The position numbers and the translations under genes were made by a program. From the NCBI RefSeq assembly GCF_000981805.1, contig NZ_CP011132.1, forward strand, positions 4,340,001 to 4,404,000: a stretch of DNA of 64,000 nucleotides, given 5' to 3'. This stretch comes from Citrobacter amalonaticus Y19 (GTDB lineage: Bacteria; Pseudomonadota; Gammaproteobacteria; Enterobacterales; Enterobacteriaceae). The notes under the pieces are model-generated. The model worked only from the letters and a program-made list of their open reading frames with translations, was not told the DNA's origin and did no database searches. Shown here piece after piece: positions 34,655-43,930 of this stretch (positions within the stretch are counted from its first letter, which is position 1; each line of letters starts with the position of its first letter).

Positions 34655-37069
34655 TTAAATATCGATATTCGCCGCTTTCAGGGCGTTCTCTTCGATAAAT
34701 GCACGACGCGGTTCAACGGCGTCGCCCATTAGCGTGGTGAACAACTGGTCGGCGGCAATCGCATCCTTCACGGTAACGCGCAGCATACGACGACTTTCCG
34801 GATCCATCGTGGTTTCCCACAGCTGATCCGGGTTCATCTCGCCCAGACCTTTATAACGCTGGATAGCGAGGCCGCGACGCGACTCTTTCACCAGCCAGTC
34901 CAGCGCCTGCTCGAAGCTGGTAACCGGTTGACGACGTTCGCCACGTTCGATGAAAGCGTCTTCTTCGATCAGGCCGCGCAGTTTCTCGCCCAGCGTGCAA
35001 ATACGACGGTATTCCGCACCGGTCACAAACTCGTGATCCAGCACGTAGTCGGTGTCCACACCGTGGGTACGCACGCGAACGATCGGCTCAAACAGATTCT
35101 GTTCCGTATTGTGCTGGATATCGAACCTCCACTGGCTGCCGTGCTGTTCTTTCTCGTTCAGCTCGGTAATCAGCGTGTTCACCCAACGGGTCACGGTCTG
35201 CTCGTCAGACAGGTTGGCTTCGGTCAGAGTTGGTTGATAAACCAACTCTTTCAGCAGCGCTTTCGGGAAGCGACGCTCCATGCGACCAATCATCTTCTGC
35301 GTCGCGTTGTACTCAGAAACCAGTTTTTCCAGCGCTTCACCCGACAGGGCTGGCGCCCCTTCAGTGGTGTGCAGCGTAGCACCGTCCAGAGCAATAGAAA
35401 GCTGGTACTGATCCATCGCTTCATCGTCTTTGATGTACTGCTCTTGCTTGCCTTTTTTCACTTTATACAGCGGCGGCTGCGCGATATACACATGCCCACG
35501 CTCAACGATTTCCGGCATCTGGCGATAGAAGAAGGTCAACAGCAGCGTACGGATGTGCGAGCCGTCGACGTCCGCATCAGTCATGATGATGATGCTGTGA
35601 TAGCGCAGTTTGTCCGGGTTGTACTCATCGCGACCAATGCCGCAGCCCAGTGCAGTGATAAGCGTTGCGACTTCCTGTGAGGCCAGCATCTTGTCAAAAC
35701 GCGCTTTCTCAACGTTGAGGATTTTACCTTTCAGCGGCAAAATCGCCTGGTTCTTACGGTTACGCCCCTGTTTCGCAGAGCCGCCCGCCGAGTCCCCTTC
35801 CACCAGGTACAGTTCAGAATGCGCCGGGTCGCGTTCCTGACAGTCCGCCAGCTTGCCCGGCAGACCCGCCAGATCCAGCGCCCCTTTACGACGCGTCATT
35901 TCACGCGCGCGACGAGCCGCTTCACGGGCACGGGCCGCATCAATAATTTTGCCGACCACGATTTTGGCGTCGGACGGGTTTTCCAGCAGGTATTCGCTCA
36001 GCAGTTCATTCATCTGCTGTTCTACCGCCGTTTTCACCTCAGAGGAGACCAGTTTATCTTTGGTCTGAGAGGAGAATTTCGGATCCGGCACCTTCACAGA
36101 CACCACGGCAATCAGACCTTCACGGGCGTCATCACCGGTGGCGCTGACTTTCGCCTTTTTGCTGTAGCCTTCTTTGTCCATGTAGGCGTTCAGGGTACGG
36201 GTCATCGCCGCACGGAAGCCAGCAAGGTGCGTACCGCCGTCACGCTGAGGAATGTTGTTGGTAAAGCAGTAGATGTTTTCCTGGAAACCGTCGTTCCACT
36301 GCAGCGCCACTTCCACGCCGATACCGTCTTTTTCGGTAGAGAAATAGAAGATATTCGGGTGGATCGGCGTTTTGTTCTTGTTCAGATACTCAACGAACGC
36401 CTTGATGCCGCCTTCATAGTGGAAATGGTCTTCTTTACCATCGCGCTTGTCTTTCAGGCGAATGGAGACGCCAGAGTTCAGGAACGACAGCTCGCGCAGA
36501 CGCTTCGCCAGAATCTCGTATTCGAACTCAATGACGTTAGTAAAGGTTTCATAGCTCGGCCAGAAACGCACCATCGTACCGGTTTTATCGGTATCGCCGG
36601 TCACTGCCAGCGGTGCCTGCGGGACGCCGTGCTCGTAGATCTGACGGTGGATTTTGTTATCACGCTGGATAACCAGTTCCAGTTTCTGCGACAGGGCGTT
36701 CACTACGGAGACACCCACGCCGTGCAGACCGCCGGACACTTTATAGGAGTTATCGTCGAATTTACCGCCTGCGTGCAGAACGGTCATGATCACTTCCGCC
36801 GCCGATACGCCCTCTTCCGGGTGAATACCGGTCGGGATACCGCGTCCATCATCCTGTACGGAGACAGAGTTGTCGGCATGGATGGTGACAATAATGTCTT
36901 TACAGTGACCCGCGAGCGCTTCGTCGATAGCGTTATCTACCACCTCGAATACCATGTGGTGCAAACCGGTGCCGTCATCCGTATCGCCGATATACATACC
37001 CGGGCGCTTACGCACCGCATCCAGTCCTTTCAGGACTTTGATACTGGAGGAGTCATAAGAATTCGACAT
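34655..37069 (-). CDS. gyrB: DNA gyrase subunit B
   Basis: The ATPase subunit of gyrase, 804 residues, same length as in E. coli. The GHKL ATP-binding fold (VFEVVDNAIDEA near 37, GGLHGVGVSVVNA near 113) is followed by the transducer domain and the TOPRIM domain with EGDSAGGSAK near 424 and DADVD near 498. The residues linked to quinolone resistance (Asp in EGDS, Lys in LPLKGKI) are the wild-type ones. I chose ATG 37069; an extra ATG one codon upstream is less conserved. Preceded by recF with a 28-base gap. Confidence 0.98.
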   Translation of the reverse strand: MSNSYDSSSIKVLKGLDAVRKRPGMYIGDTDDGTGLHHMVFEVVDNAIDEALAGHCKDIIVTIHADNSVSVQDDGRGIPTGIHPEEGVSAAEVIMTVLHAGGKFDDNSYKVSGGLHGVGVSVVNALSQKLELVIQRDNKIHRQIYEHGVPQAPLAVTGDTDKTGTMVRFWPSYETFTNVIEFEYEILAKRLRELSFLNSGVSIRLKDKRDGKEDHFHYEGGIKAFVEYLNKNKTPIHPNIFYFSTEKDGIGVEVALQWNDGFQENIYCFTNNIPQRDGGTHLAGFRAAMTRTLNAYMDKEGYSKKAKVSATGDDAREGLIAVVSVKVPDPKFSSQTKDKLVSSEVKTAVEQQMNELLSEYLLENPSDAKIVVGKIIDAARAREAARRAREMTRRKGALDLAGLPGKLADCQERDPAHSELYLVEGDSAGGSAKQGRNRKNQAILPLKGKILNVEKARFDKMLASQEVATLITALGCGIGRDEYNPDKLRYHSIIIMTDADVDGSHIRTLLLTFFYRQMPEIVERGHVYIAQPPLYKVKKGKQEQYIKDDEAMDQYQLSIALDGATLHTTEGAPALSGEALEKLVSEYNATQKMIGRMERRFPKALLKELVYQPTLTEANLSDEQTVTRWVNTLITELNEKEQHGSQWRFDIQHNTEQNLFEPIVRVRTHGVDTDYVLDHEFVTGAEYRRICTLGEKLRGLIEEDAFIERGERRQPVTSFEQALDWLVKESRRGLAIQRYKGLGEMNPDQLWETTMDPESRRMLRVTVKDAIAADQLFTTLMGDAVEPRRAFIEENALKAANIDI

Positions 37070-37097
37070 CAACGTTTCTCGCTCATTTAAACTTGGG

Positions 37098-38171
37098 TTA
37101 ATCCGTTATTTTACCCTTTTCCACGGTGAACATCTTCGAATTTTTGTCCGACATGTCCAGAACGTGTTCAGCACTGATTGCGCTGACAAAGACCTGAGAT
37201 TGTGTCGCTTTTAATCGACTGGCCAGCAGTCCACGACGCGCATCATCAAGTTCAGAGGCAAAATCATCTATCAGGTAGAGACACCGTCGCCCGCTCTCAC
37301 GGGTGAGGAACTCCCCTTGCGCCAGACGTAAGGCGCACATTAGCAGCTTTAACTGCCCACGCGACAAGGTATCTTCCACCGGCGCACCGTCAGCGCGTAT
37401 GCGGAAATCCGCTTTATGCGGGCCATGCGCGGTGTAGGTCAACATGCGGTCGCGTTCAAAACTGCGCTCCAGCACCTCGGCATAATCCGTCTCTTTCTCC
37501 CAGCCGCGCTGGAAAGAGAAGGAGAGAGAAAATTCAGGAAGAAACTGCTGGCAGGTATCCGCCATATCCTGTGCGATACCGGCGCTGTACTCCGCGCGCC
37601 AGGTGCTGATTTGTTCCGCCAGCGGGATCAGTTCTTTATCCCACGGACGCAGTTGCTCGTAACGACTCACCTGGCGCAACGCCGCATTGCGCTGCCTGAG
37701 CAGGCGCTTGAGGTTGCTCCAGGCGGTGAAAAATCCGGCTTCATTGTGAAAGCATCCCCAATCGAGGAACGCTCTTCTGTATTTGGGGCCGCCGTTGAGT
37801 AAAGTAAACCCCTCGGGGGTGATCAGTTGCATCGGCATCAACAGCGCCAGTTCCGCCACCTTGTGGCCGTCGGTGCCGTCAATGCGCACTTTGCTGTCAC
37901 CCAGCTTATCTTTGGTTAACCCAATCGATGTCTCCCGCTCTTCGCCCTGCAACCGCCCGTGAAGCACGAACGACTCCTGTTCGTGACGAATAACGCGACC
38001 AATCTGCAAACTGCGAAACGCCCGACCGTGACCGAGCGTATAGATAGCTTCCAGAACGCTGGTTTTACCGCTGCCGTTAGCGCCAACCAGGAAGTTAAAG
38101 CCGGGGGATAAAGCAAGATCCGCACTTTCGATATTGCGGAAATCTTTGATGAGTAAGCGCGTCAGAGACAT
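37098..38171 (-). CDS. recF: Recombination mediator RecF
   Basis: A 357-residue SMC-like ATPase that with RecO and RecR loads RecA at single-strand gaps. Walker A GANGSGKTS is at residues 30-38, the signature is SRGQLK near 271, and Walker B is LYLIDDFASELD near 298. It belongs to the dnaA-dnaN-recF-gyrB operon, but 148 bases separate it from dnaN instead of direct coupling. Confidence 0.96.
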   Translation of the reverse strand: MSLTRLLIKDFRNIESADLALSPGFNFLVGANGSGKTSVLEAIYTLGHGRAFRSLQIGRVIRHEQESFVLHGRLQGEERETSIGLTKDKLGDSKVRIDGTDGHKVAELALLMPMQLITPEGFTLLNGGPKYRRAFLDWGCFHNEAGFFTAWSNLKRLLRQRNAALRQVSRYEQLRPWDKELIPLAEQISTWRAEYSAGIAQDMADTCQQFLPEFSLSFSFQRGWEKETDYAEVLERSFERDRMLTYTAHGPHKADFRIRADGAPVEDTLSRGQLKLLMCALRLAQGEFLTRESGRRCLYLIDDFASELDDARRGLLASRLKATQSQVFVSAISAEHVLDMSDKNSKMFTVEKGKITD

Positions 38172-38204
38172 ATATCAGGCTTCTTCATACAAGGGCGTTA
38201 TCGG

Positions 38205-38300
38205 CGCAGCCCGTTTCAACGCGGACGGCGCACAGACCCTGGAGCGTACACGAAGTACGTGACAGGGGCGAGCACAGCCCAGGTTGAAAATGGCAAGTAA
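38205..38300. repeat. ERIC-like palindromic repeat between dnaN and recF
   Basis: The 148-base dnaN-recF gap holds a large palindromic structure. Core arms are CGTAC (38247-38251) and GTACG around ACGAA; outside are CCCTG/CAGGG, and further out TTTCAAC (38214-38220) with GTTGAAA (38283-38289). The core order GGAGC-TACA-AAGTA-GTGAC-GGGG-GAGC is similar to the central part of ERIC repeats, though the ends differ. Coordinates are approximate, and the family assignment is uncertain. Confidence 0.65.
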
Positions 38301-38319
38301 GATAGCCCGATACTTTCCA

Positions 38320-39420
38320 CTACAGTCTCATTGGCATAACAACGTAAGCAGCGCTCTGGCTGGCAGCATCTTCAATCTGCACGCTGGAAACAGAGTCGGT
38401 CAGCATGATGCGCACGTTTTCGCACTTCAGCGCATTCAGAACATCCAGCACGTAGCTGACGTTAAAGCCGATCTCCATTTCGGTCCCCGGGTAGGTGACG
38501 TCCAGAATCTCTTCGGCTTCTTCCTGTTCCGGGTTATTCGCGGTGATTTTGAGCTGATTTTCACTCACATACAGACGCACGCCGCGGAATTTCTCGTTCG
38601 AGAGGATCGCCGCACGGGCAAAAGCCTGCTTAAGGATATCGCAGCCGGCTTCCAGATGTTTATCCGGATTCTTCGGCAGAACGCGACGGTAATCCGGGAA
38701 GCGACCGTCCACCAGCTTAGACGTAAAGATAAAGTCGCCAACGTGCGCGCGGATATTGTTGCTGCCAATCTGCACGCGCAGCGGGTTATCGCCGCCGTCG
38801 AGCATACGCATCAGTTCAATCACGCCTTTACGCGGCACGATCACCGAATGGCTGGGCAGCGACTGGCCAACAGGCATAGAGCAGACCGCCAGACGGTGAC
38901 CATCGGTCGCCACGGTACGCAGCTCTTCGCCTTCGGTCTCAAACAGCATGCCGTTTAAGTAGTAACGCACGTCCTGATGCGCCATAGAGAACTGGGTGGC
39001 TTCAATCAGACGCTTCATCGTCGCCTGCGGCAGGGTAAATTCTACCTCGCTCTGCCAGTCATCCAGATTCGGGAAGTCGGCGGCAGGCAGCGTGGACAGC
39101 GAAAAACGGCTGCGACCTGAACGCACCAGCATGCGATCGCCTTCCAGTTGGACGGCAATTTCTGCGCCTTCCGGCAGGCCACGGCAGATATCAAAGAACT
39201 TCCGCGCCGGGACGGTGGTAGCACCTGGCTCATGCGGCTGAATCAACGCAACGCGGGCCACCATTTCCATTTCAAGATCGGTACCCGTCAGCGAAAGCGC
39301 ACCGTCAGCCACCTGCAGCAACAGATTGCCAAGAATAGGCAGCGTAGGACGACCACCCAGTGGGCCGCTGACCTGCTGAAGCGGCTTTAATAAATGTTCA
39401 CGTTCAACGGTAAATTTCAT
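38320..39420 (-). CDS. dnaN: DNA polymerase III beta sliding clamp
   Basis: A 366-residue clamp, same length as E. coli, that forms a dimeric ring around DNA and holds polymerase III. Three repeated clamp folds are present; MKFTVEREHLLKPLQQVSGPL starts the first (listed in part) and PMRL ends the last, where partner proteins bind. It starts 4 bases after the dnaA stop. Here it ends with TAG, where I recall TAATG joining recF in K-12. Confidence 0.98.
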   Translation of the reverse strand: MKFTVEREHLLKPLQQVSGPLGGRPTLPILGNLLLQVADGALSLTGTDLEMEMVARVALIQPHEPGATTVPARKFFDICRGLPEGAEIAVQLEGDRMLVRSGRSRFSLSTLPAADFPNLDDWQSEVEFTLPQATMKRLIEATQFSMAHQDVRYYLNGMLFETEGEELRTVATDGHRLAVCSMPVGQSLPSHSVIVPRKGVIELMRMLDGGDNPLRVQIGSNNIRAHVGDFIFTSKLVDGRFPDYRRVLPKNPDKHLEAGCDILKQAFARAAILSNEKFRGVRLYVSENQLKITANNPEQEEAEEILDVTYPGTEMEIGFNVSYVLDVLNALKCENVRIMLTDSVSSVQIEDAASQSAAYVVMPMRL

Positions 39421-39424
39421 AGCG

Positions 39425-40837
39425 TCACGAAGATAATGTTCTGATTAAGTTTGAGAAATCTTCTTTAATATCATGGCTTTCTTCACGCAACTGCTCAATC
39501 TTACGGCAGGCATGAAGCACCGTAGTGTGGTCTCGCCCACCAAACGCGTCGCCAATTTCCGGCAGACTGTGGTTAGTGAGTTCTTTCGCCAGCGCCATGG
39601 CCATCTGACGCGGACGCGCTACCGAGCGAGAACGACGCTTGGACAGCAAATCCGCAATTTTGATTTTGTAATACTCCGCCACCGTCTTCTGAATATTGTC
39701 GATAGTGACCAGTTTTTCCTGCAACGCCAGCAGATCGCGCAGCGCTTCGCGAACGAAGTCGATGGTAATCGCCCGTCCGGTAAAGTTGGCGTTGGCAATC
39801 ACACGGTTCAGCGCCCCTTCCAGCTCACGCACGTTAGAGCGTAGTCGCTTGGCAATAAAGAAGGCCACTTCACCCGGCAGACGAATGTCGTTCTCGTCGG
39901 CTTTTTTCATCAGGATCGCCACGCGGGTTTCCAGTTCTGGCGGTTCGATCGCCACCGTCAGTCCCCAGCCGAAGCGGGATTTCAGACGATCCTCAACACC
40001 ATTGATCTCTTTTGGATAGCGATCCGAGGTCAAAATGATCTGCTGATTGCCTTCGAGAAGGGCGTTAAAGGTGTGGAAAAACTCTTCCTGGGATCGTTCT
40101 TTATTGGCAAAGAACTGGATGTCATCGATGAGCAGGGCGTCAACGGAGCGGTAATAGCGTTTAAACTCTTCGATCGCGTTGTTTTGCAGGGCTTTTACCA
40201 TGTCCTGTACAAAGCGCTCGGAGTGCATATACACCACTTTGGCATTGGGTTTACGCGCCACAATACCGTTCCCCACCGCGTGCAACAGGTGAGTTTTACC
40301 CAGACCGGTGCCACCATAAAGGAACAGCGGGTTATAGGCGCCGCCTGGGTTGTCCGCCACCTGACGCGCCGCCGCGCGTGCCAGCTGGTTAGATTTACCT
40401 TCAACGAAGTTATCAAACGTGTGTTTGACGTTGACGTTAGAGCGATAGGTCTGTTCTGCCGGCGCGGGCACATTGTCCCAGCCTGAACGCATCGCGGCAG
40501 GCGCTACGCGCTGTGGCTGCACCTGCTGATGCGCCACCTGAGCCGGTGCGGAAACGTTGTTGTTCACGGGCGTCTTCAGCGTCTGACTGACGGGTTTCGT
40601 CCCGACCTCAAAACGCAGTTGCGGCGCATCCGCACCGCAGAAGTTATTCAGCAGCCCATTGATATTGTTAAGGTACTTGTCTCTTACCCAATCGAGCACA
40701 AAACGGTTTGGCGCATACAAAGCCAGCGTGTTATCGCTCAGTTCCGCCTGCAAAGGGCGTATCCACATACTGAATTCTGTGGCTGGTAACTCATCCTGCA
40801 ATCGGGCAAGACACTGCTGCCAAAGCGAAAGTGACAC
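39425..40837 (-). CDS. dnaA: Chromosomal replication initiator DnaA
   Basis: A 470-residue AAA+ protein that binds DnaA boxes at oriC and melts it. Domain I is at residues 1-85, the linker with many Gln/Pro/Val is at 86-130, Walker A GGTGLGKT is at 175-182, Walker B LLIDDIQFF is near 235, and the DNA-binding signature GGRDHTTVLHACRKIEQL is near 433. I chose the GTG at 40837 (MSLSLWQQ), as in E. coli, with GTGGAGTCC before it. Another GTG four codons earlier overlaps that ribosome site. The linker differs slightly from K-12, giving three extra residues. Confidence 0.97.
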   Translation of the reverse strand: MSLSLWQQCLARLQDELPATEFSMWIRPLQAELSDNTLALYAPNRFVLDWVRDKYLNNINGLLNNFCGADAPQLRFEVGTKPVSQTLKTPVNNNVSAPAQVAHQQVQPQRVAPAAMRSGWDNVPAPAEQTYRSNVNVKHTFDNFVEGKSNQLARAAARQVADNPGGAYNPLFLYGGTGLGKTHLLHAVGNGIVARKPNAKVVYMHSERFVQDMVKALQNNAIEEFKRYYRSVDALLIDDIQFFANKERSQEEFFHTFNALLEGNQQIILTSDRYPKEINGVEDRLKSRFGWGLTVAIEPPELETRVAILMKKADENDIRLPGEVAFFIAKRLRSNVRELEGALNRVIANANFTGRAITIDFVREALRDLLALQEKLVTIDNIQKTVAEYYKIKIADLLSKRRSRSVARPRQMAMALAKELTNHSLPEIGDAFGGRDHTTVLHACRKIEQLREESHDIKEDFSNLIRTLSS

Positions 40838-41047
40838 GGCGGACTCCACTCGAACAAAAGTCGATAAATGACAAAGGCTGAAACATTCATGATTGTTGAC
40901 GCACGTCGACTAGACCCTATGCAAGGGTGACGTGCGAATTGCTATCTGCAATTTTAACCCGATCTGGATCCTTTGAAACGATCGGGACCGCGGATCATAG
41001 CGTAAACTGAGCAAGAGATCTTCTGTTTCTCACAGATTCTTCCCGAT

Positions 41048-41056
41048 TTATCCACA
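41048..41056 (+). promoter_or_regulatory. DnaA box
   Basis: TTATCCACA is a perfect nine-base DnaA box, located about 210 bases upstream of the dnaA start. Confidence 0.9.
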
Positions 41057-41311
41057 GGCCTTCACAGGACCGGATAAGTGTAAACGATCCTGGAGAAGTG
41101 CTGCACGATTTCGCCCGCATATTGGAAAAATTAATGAGTAAAGACGCTATACTGCTAAAACGATCTCATAAAGATCCCGAGCGATCCTTGCGCTTTATTC
41201 ATCAGGCCGTATAATCTTTCCCCCGTCGCGCGATGCCCGTAACACGGTGTCAACGCTGCCTGTTTTTCACGCGAAAAGGTGCGGAAAAAGGCAGGGATTT
41301 AGCAAAGAGAA

Positions 41312-41340
41312 TTGACTCCGGAGTGTACAATTATTACAAT
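41312..41340 (+). promoter_or_regulatory. rpmH sigma-70 promoter
   Basis: -35 TTGACT (41312-41317) and -10 TACAAT (41335-41340) are separated by 17 bases, about 100 bases before rpmH. Confidence 0.82.
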
Positions 41341-41429
41341 CCGGCCTCTTTAATCACCCACACTGTGGCGTAAGTCGTTCGAAACTCGTTCGGGTATACG
41401 CAAAAGTCAGTGAATTTATTCAAGTTTAG

Positions 41430-41582
<153 letters not shown>

Positions 41583-41598
41583 TAAAGCTAACCCCTGA

Positions 41599-41958
41599 GT
41601 GGTTAAGCTCGCATTTCCCAGGGAGTTACGTTTGTTAACTCCCAATCATTTCACATTCGTCTTCCAGCAGCCACAACGGGCTGGCACGCCGCAAATCACC
41701 ATCCTCGGCCGCCTGAATTCGCTGGGGCATCCCCGTATCGGTCTTACCGTCGCCAAGAAAAACGTTCGACGTGCTCATGAACGCAATCGGATTAAACGTC
41801 TGACGCGTGAAAGCTTTCGTCTGCGTCAACACGAGTTGCCAGCAATGGACTTCGTGGTGGTGGCGAAAAAAGGGATTGCCGACCTCGATAACCGTGCTCT
41901 CTCGGAAGCGTTGGAAAAATTATGGCGCCGCCATTGTCGCCTGGCTCGCGGGTCCTGA
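41599..41958 (+). CDS. rnpA: Ribonuclease P protein component
   Basis: A 119-residue basic protein that binds the RNase P RNA and helps process tRNA 5' ends. The RNR motif is within [15 protein letters not shown]. It starts with GTG at 41599, which gives the family N-terminus [10 protein letters not shown]. Its last 37 bases overlap yidD. Confidence 0.97.
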
Positions 41959-42179
41959 TAGCCCTGATTCGGGTCTATCAACGCCTGATCAGTCCGCTGC
42001 TTGGGCCGCATTGCCGTTTCACTCCAACGTGTTCAAGCTACGGAATTGAGGCATTGCGCAGGTTTGGAGTGATAAAAGGCAGTTGGTTGACGGTGAAACG
42101 CGTATTAAAATGCCACCCTTTACACCCTGGTGGTGACGATCCCGTCCCGCCCGGACCATTTGATACCAGAGAACACTAA
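41922..42179 (+). CDS. yidD: Membrane protein insertion efficiency factor YidD
   Basis: An 85-residue protein of the YidD family, which assists YidC insertion. An amphipathic N-terminal helix is followed by the conserved [15 protein letters not shown] (Cys31, Cys37) and [13 protein letters not shown]. It overlaps rnpA and ends two bases before yidC. Confidence 0.95.
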
Positions 42180-42181
42180 CG

Positions 42182-43828
42182 ATGGATTCGCAACGCAATC
42201 TTTTAGTCATCGCTTTGCTGTTCGTGTCTTTCATGATCTGGCAAGCCTGGGAGCAGGATAAAAATCCTCAACCTCAGACCCAACAGACCACGCAGACAAC
42301 GACCACCGCAGCGGGTAGCGCCGCCGACCAGGGCGTACCGGCCAGTGGCCAGGGGAAACTGATTACGGTTAAGACTGACGTGCTTGATCTGACCATCAAC
42401 ACCCGTGGTGGTGATGTGGAACAGGCCCTGCTGCCAGCTTACCCGAAAGAACTCGGCTCCAGCGAACCGTTCCAACTGCTGGAAACTACACCGCAGTTTA
42501 TCTATCAGGCTCAGAGCGGTCTGACAGGTCGTGACGGCCCGGACAACCCGGCTAACGGCCCACGTCCGCTGTACAACGTCGAAAAAGACGCTTTTGTACT
42601 GGCTGATGGTCAGAACGAACTGCAGATCCCGATGACCTATACGGATGCCGCGGGTAATACCTTTACCAAAACGTTTGTCCTCAAACGTGGTGACTACTCG
42701 GTTAACGTGAACTACAGCGTGCAGAACGCCAGCGAGAAACCGCTGGAGATCGCCACCTTTGGTCAGCTGAAGCAATCCATCAATCTGCCATCTCATCGCG
42801 ACACCGGAAGCAGCAACTTCGCACTGCATACTTTCCGTGGCGCAGCGTACTCCACGCCAGATGAGAAGTATGAGAAATACAAATTTGACACCATCGCGGA
42901 TAACGAAAACCTGAACGTCAATGCGAAAGACGGCTGGGTCGCGATGCTGCAACAGTATTTTGCAACGGCATGGGTGCCACGTAACGACGGTACCAACAAC
43001 TTCTACACCGCGAACCTGGGCAACGGCATCGCCGCTATCGGCTATAAATCTCAGCCGGTACTGGTTCAGCCAGGCCAGTCTGGCGCGATGACCAGCACCC
43101 TGTGGGTTGGCCCGGAAATTCAGGACAAAATGGCGGCCGTTGCACCGCACCTGGATTTGACGGTGGATTACGGTTGGCTGTGGTTCATCTCTCAGCCGCT
43201 GTTCAAACTGCTGAAATGGATCCATAGCTTCCTGGGTAACTGGGGCTTCTCCATCATCGTTATCACCTTTATCGTTCGTGGCATCATGTACCCGCTGACC
43301 AAAGCGCAGTACACCTCCATGGCGAAGATGCGTATGCTGCAGCCGAAGATTCAGGCCATGCGTGAGCGTCTGGGCGATGACAAACAGCGTCAGAGCCAGG
43401 AAATGATGGCTCTGTACAAGGCTGAGAAGGTGAACCCGCTGGGCGGCTGCTTCCCGCTGATCATCCAGATGCCTATCTTCCTGGCGTTGTACTATATGCT
43501 GATGGGCTCCGTGGAACTGCGTCATGCGCCGTTTGCTCTGTGGATCCATGACTTATCTGCACAGGACCCGTACTACATCCTGCCGATCCTGATGGGTATC
43601 ACGATGTTCTTCATTCAGAAGATGTCGCCGACCACTGTGACCGACCCGATGCAGCAGAAGATCATGACCTTTATGCCGGTCATCTTCACTGTGTTCTTCC
43701 TGTGGTTCCCGTCAGGTCTGGTGCTGTACTATATCGTCAGCAACCTGGTGACCATTATTCAGCAGCAGCTGATTTACCGTGGTCTGGAGAAGCGTGGTCT
43801 ACATAGCCGCGAGAAGAAAAAATCCTGA
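42182..43828 (+). CDS. yidC: Membrane protein insertase YidC
   Basis: A 548-residue inner-membrane insertase, same length as E. coli YidC. An N-terminal anchor (residues 4-20), a large periplasmic domain (about 50-340) and five C-terminal helices with IVITFIVRGIMYPLTKAQY near 354, which contains the conserved Arg of the hydrophilic groove. It inserts proteins on its own or with SecYEG. Confidence 0.98.
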   Translation: MDSQRNLLVIALLFVSFMIWQAWEQDKNPQPQTQQTTQTTTTAAGSAADQGVPASGQGKLITVKTDVLDLTINTRGGDVEQALLPAYPKELGSSEPFQLLETTPQFIYQAQSGLTGRDGPDNPANGPRPLYNVEKDAFVLADGQNELQIPMTYTDAAGNTFTKTFVLKRGDYSVNVNYSVQNASEKPLEIATFGQLKQSINLPSHRDTGSSNFALHTFRGAAYSTPDEKYEKYKFDTIADNENLNVNAKDGWVAMLQQYFATAWVPRNDGTNNFYTANLGNGIAAIGYKSQPVLVQPGQSGAMTSTLWVGPEIQDKMAAVAPHLDLTVDYGWLWFISQPLFKLLKWIHSFLGNWGFSIIVITFIVRGIMYPLTKAQYTSMAKMRMLQPKIQAMRERLGDDKQRQSQEMMALYKAEKVNPLGGCFPLIIQMPIFLALYYMLMGSVELRHAPFALWIHDLSAQDPYYILPILMGITMFFIQKMSPTTVTDPMQQKIMTFMPVIFTVFFLWFPSGLVLYYIVSNLVTIIQQQLIYRGLEKRGLHSREKKKS

Positions 43829-43839
43829 TTCGGTTGTAG

Positions 43840-43865
43840 GCCGGGTAAGCAAAGCGCCACCCGGC
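43840..43865. repeat. REP palindrome downstream of yidC
   Basis: GCCGGGTAAGC and its complementary GCCACCCGGC form a single REP unit between the yidC stop and the terminator at 43878. Confidence 0.83.
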
Positions 43866-43877
43866 GGAAGGAACAGT

Positions 43878-43909
43878 AAAAAAAGGGCGGTCATCTGACC
43901 GCCTTTTTT
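43878..43909. terminator. Terminator after yidC
   Basis: GGCGGTCA (43886-43893) pairs with TGACCGCC (43896-43903); A-run before and T-run after make it usable in both directions. Confidence 0.9.
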
Positions 43910-43930
43910 ACATTTACGAAGAGAACTATC

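Noticed and set aside
34655..37069. Quinolone or coumarin resistance changes in GyrB
   Set aside because: The residues I can check in EGDS and LPLKGKI are wild type; no evidence for resistance.
35819..37090. 423-codon open frame antisense to gyrB
   Set aside because: A mirror of the gyrB reading frame with composition typical of shadows.
42203..43549. 448-codon open frame antisense to yidC
   Set aside because: Long only because of yidC codon use; no protein-like features and yidC is certain.
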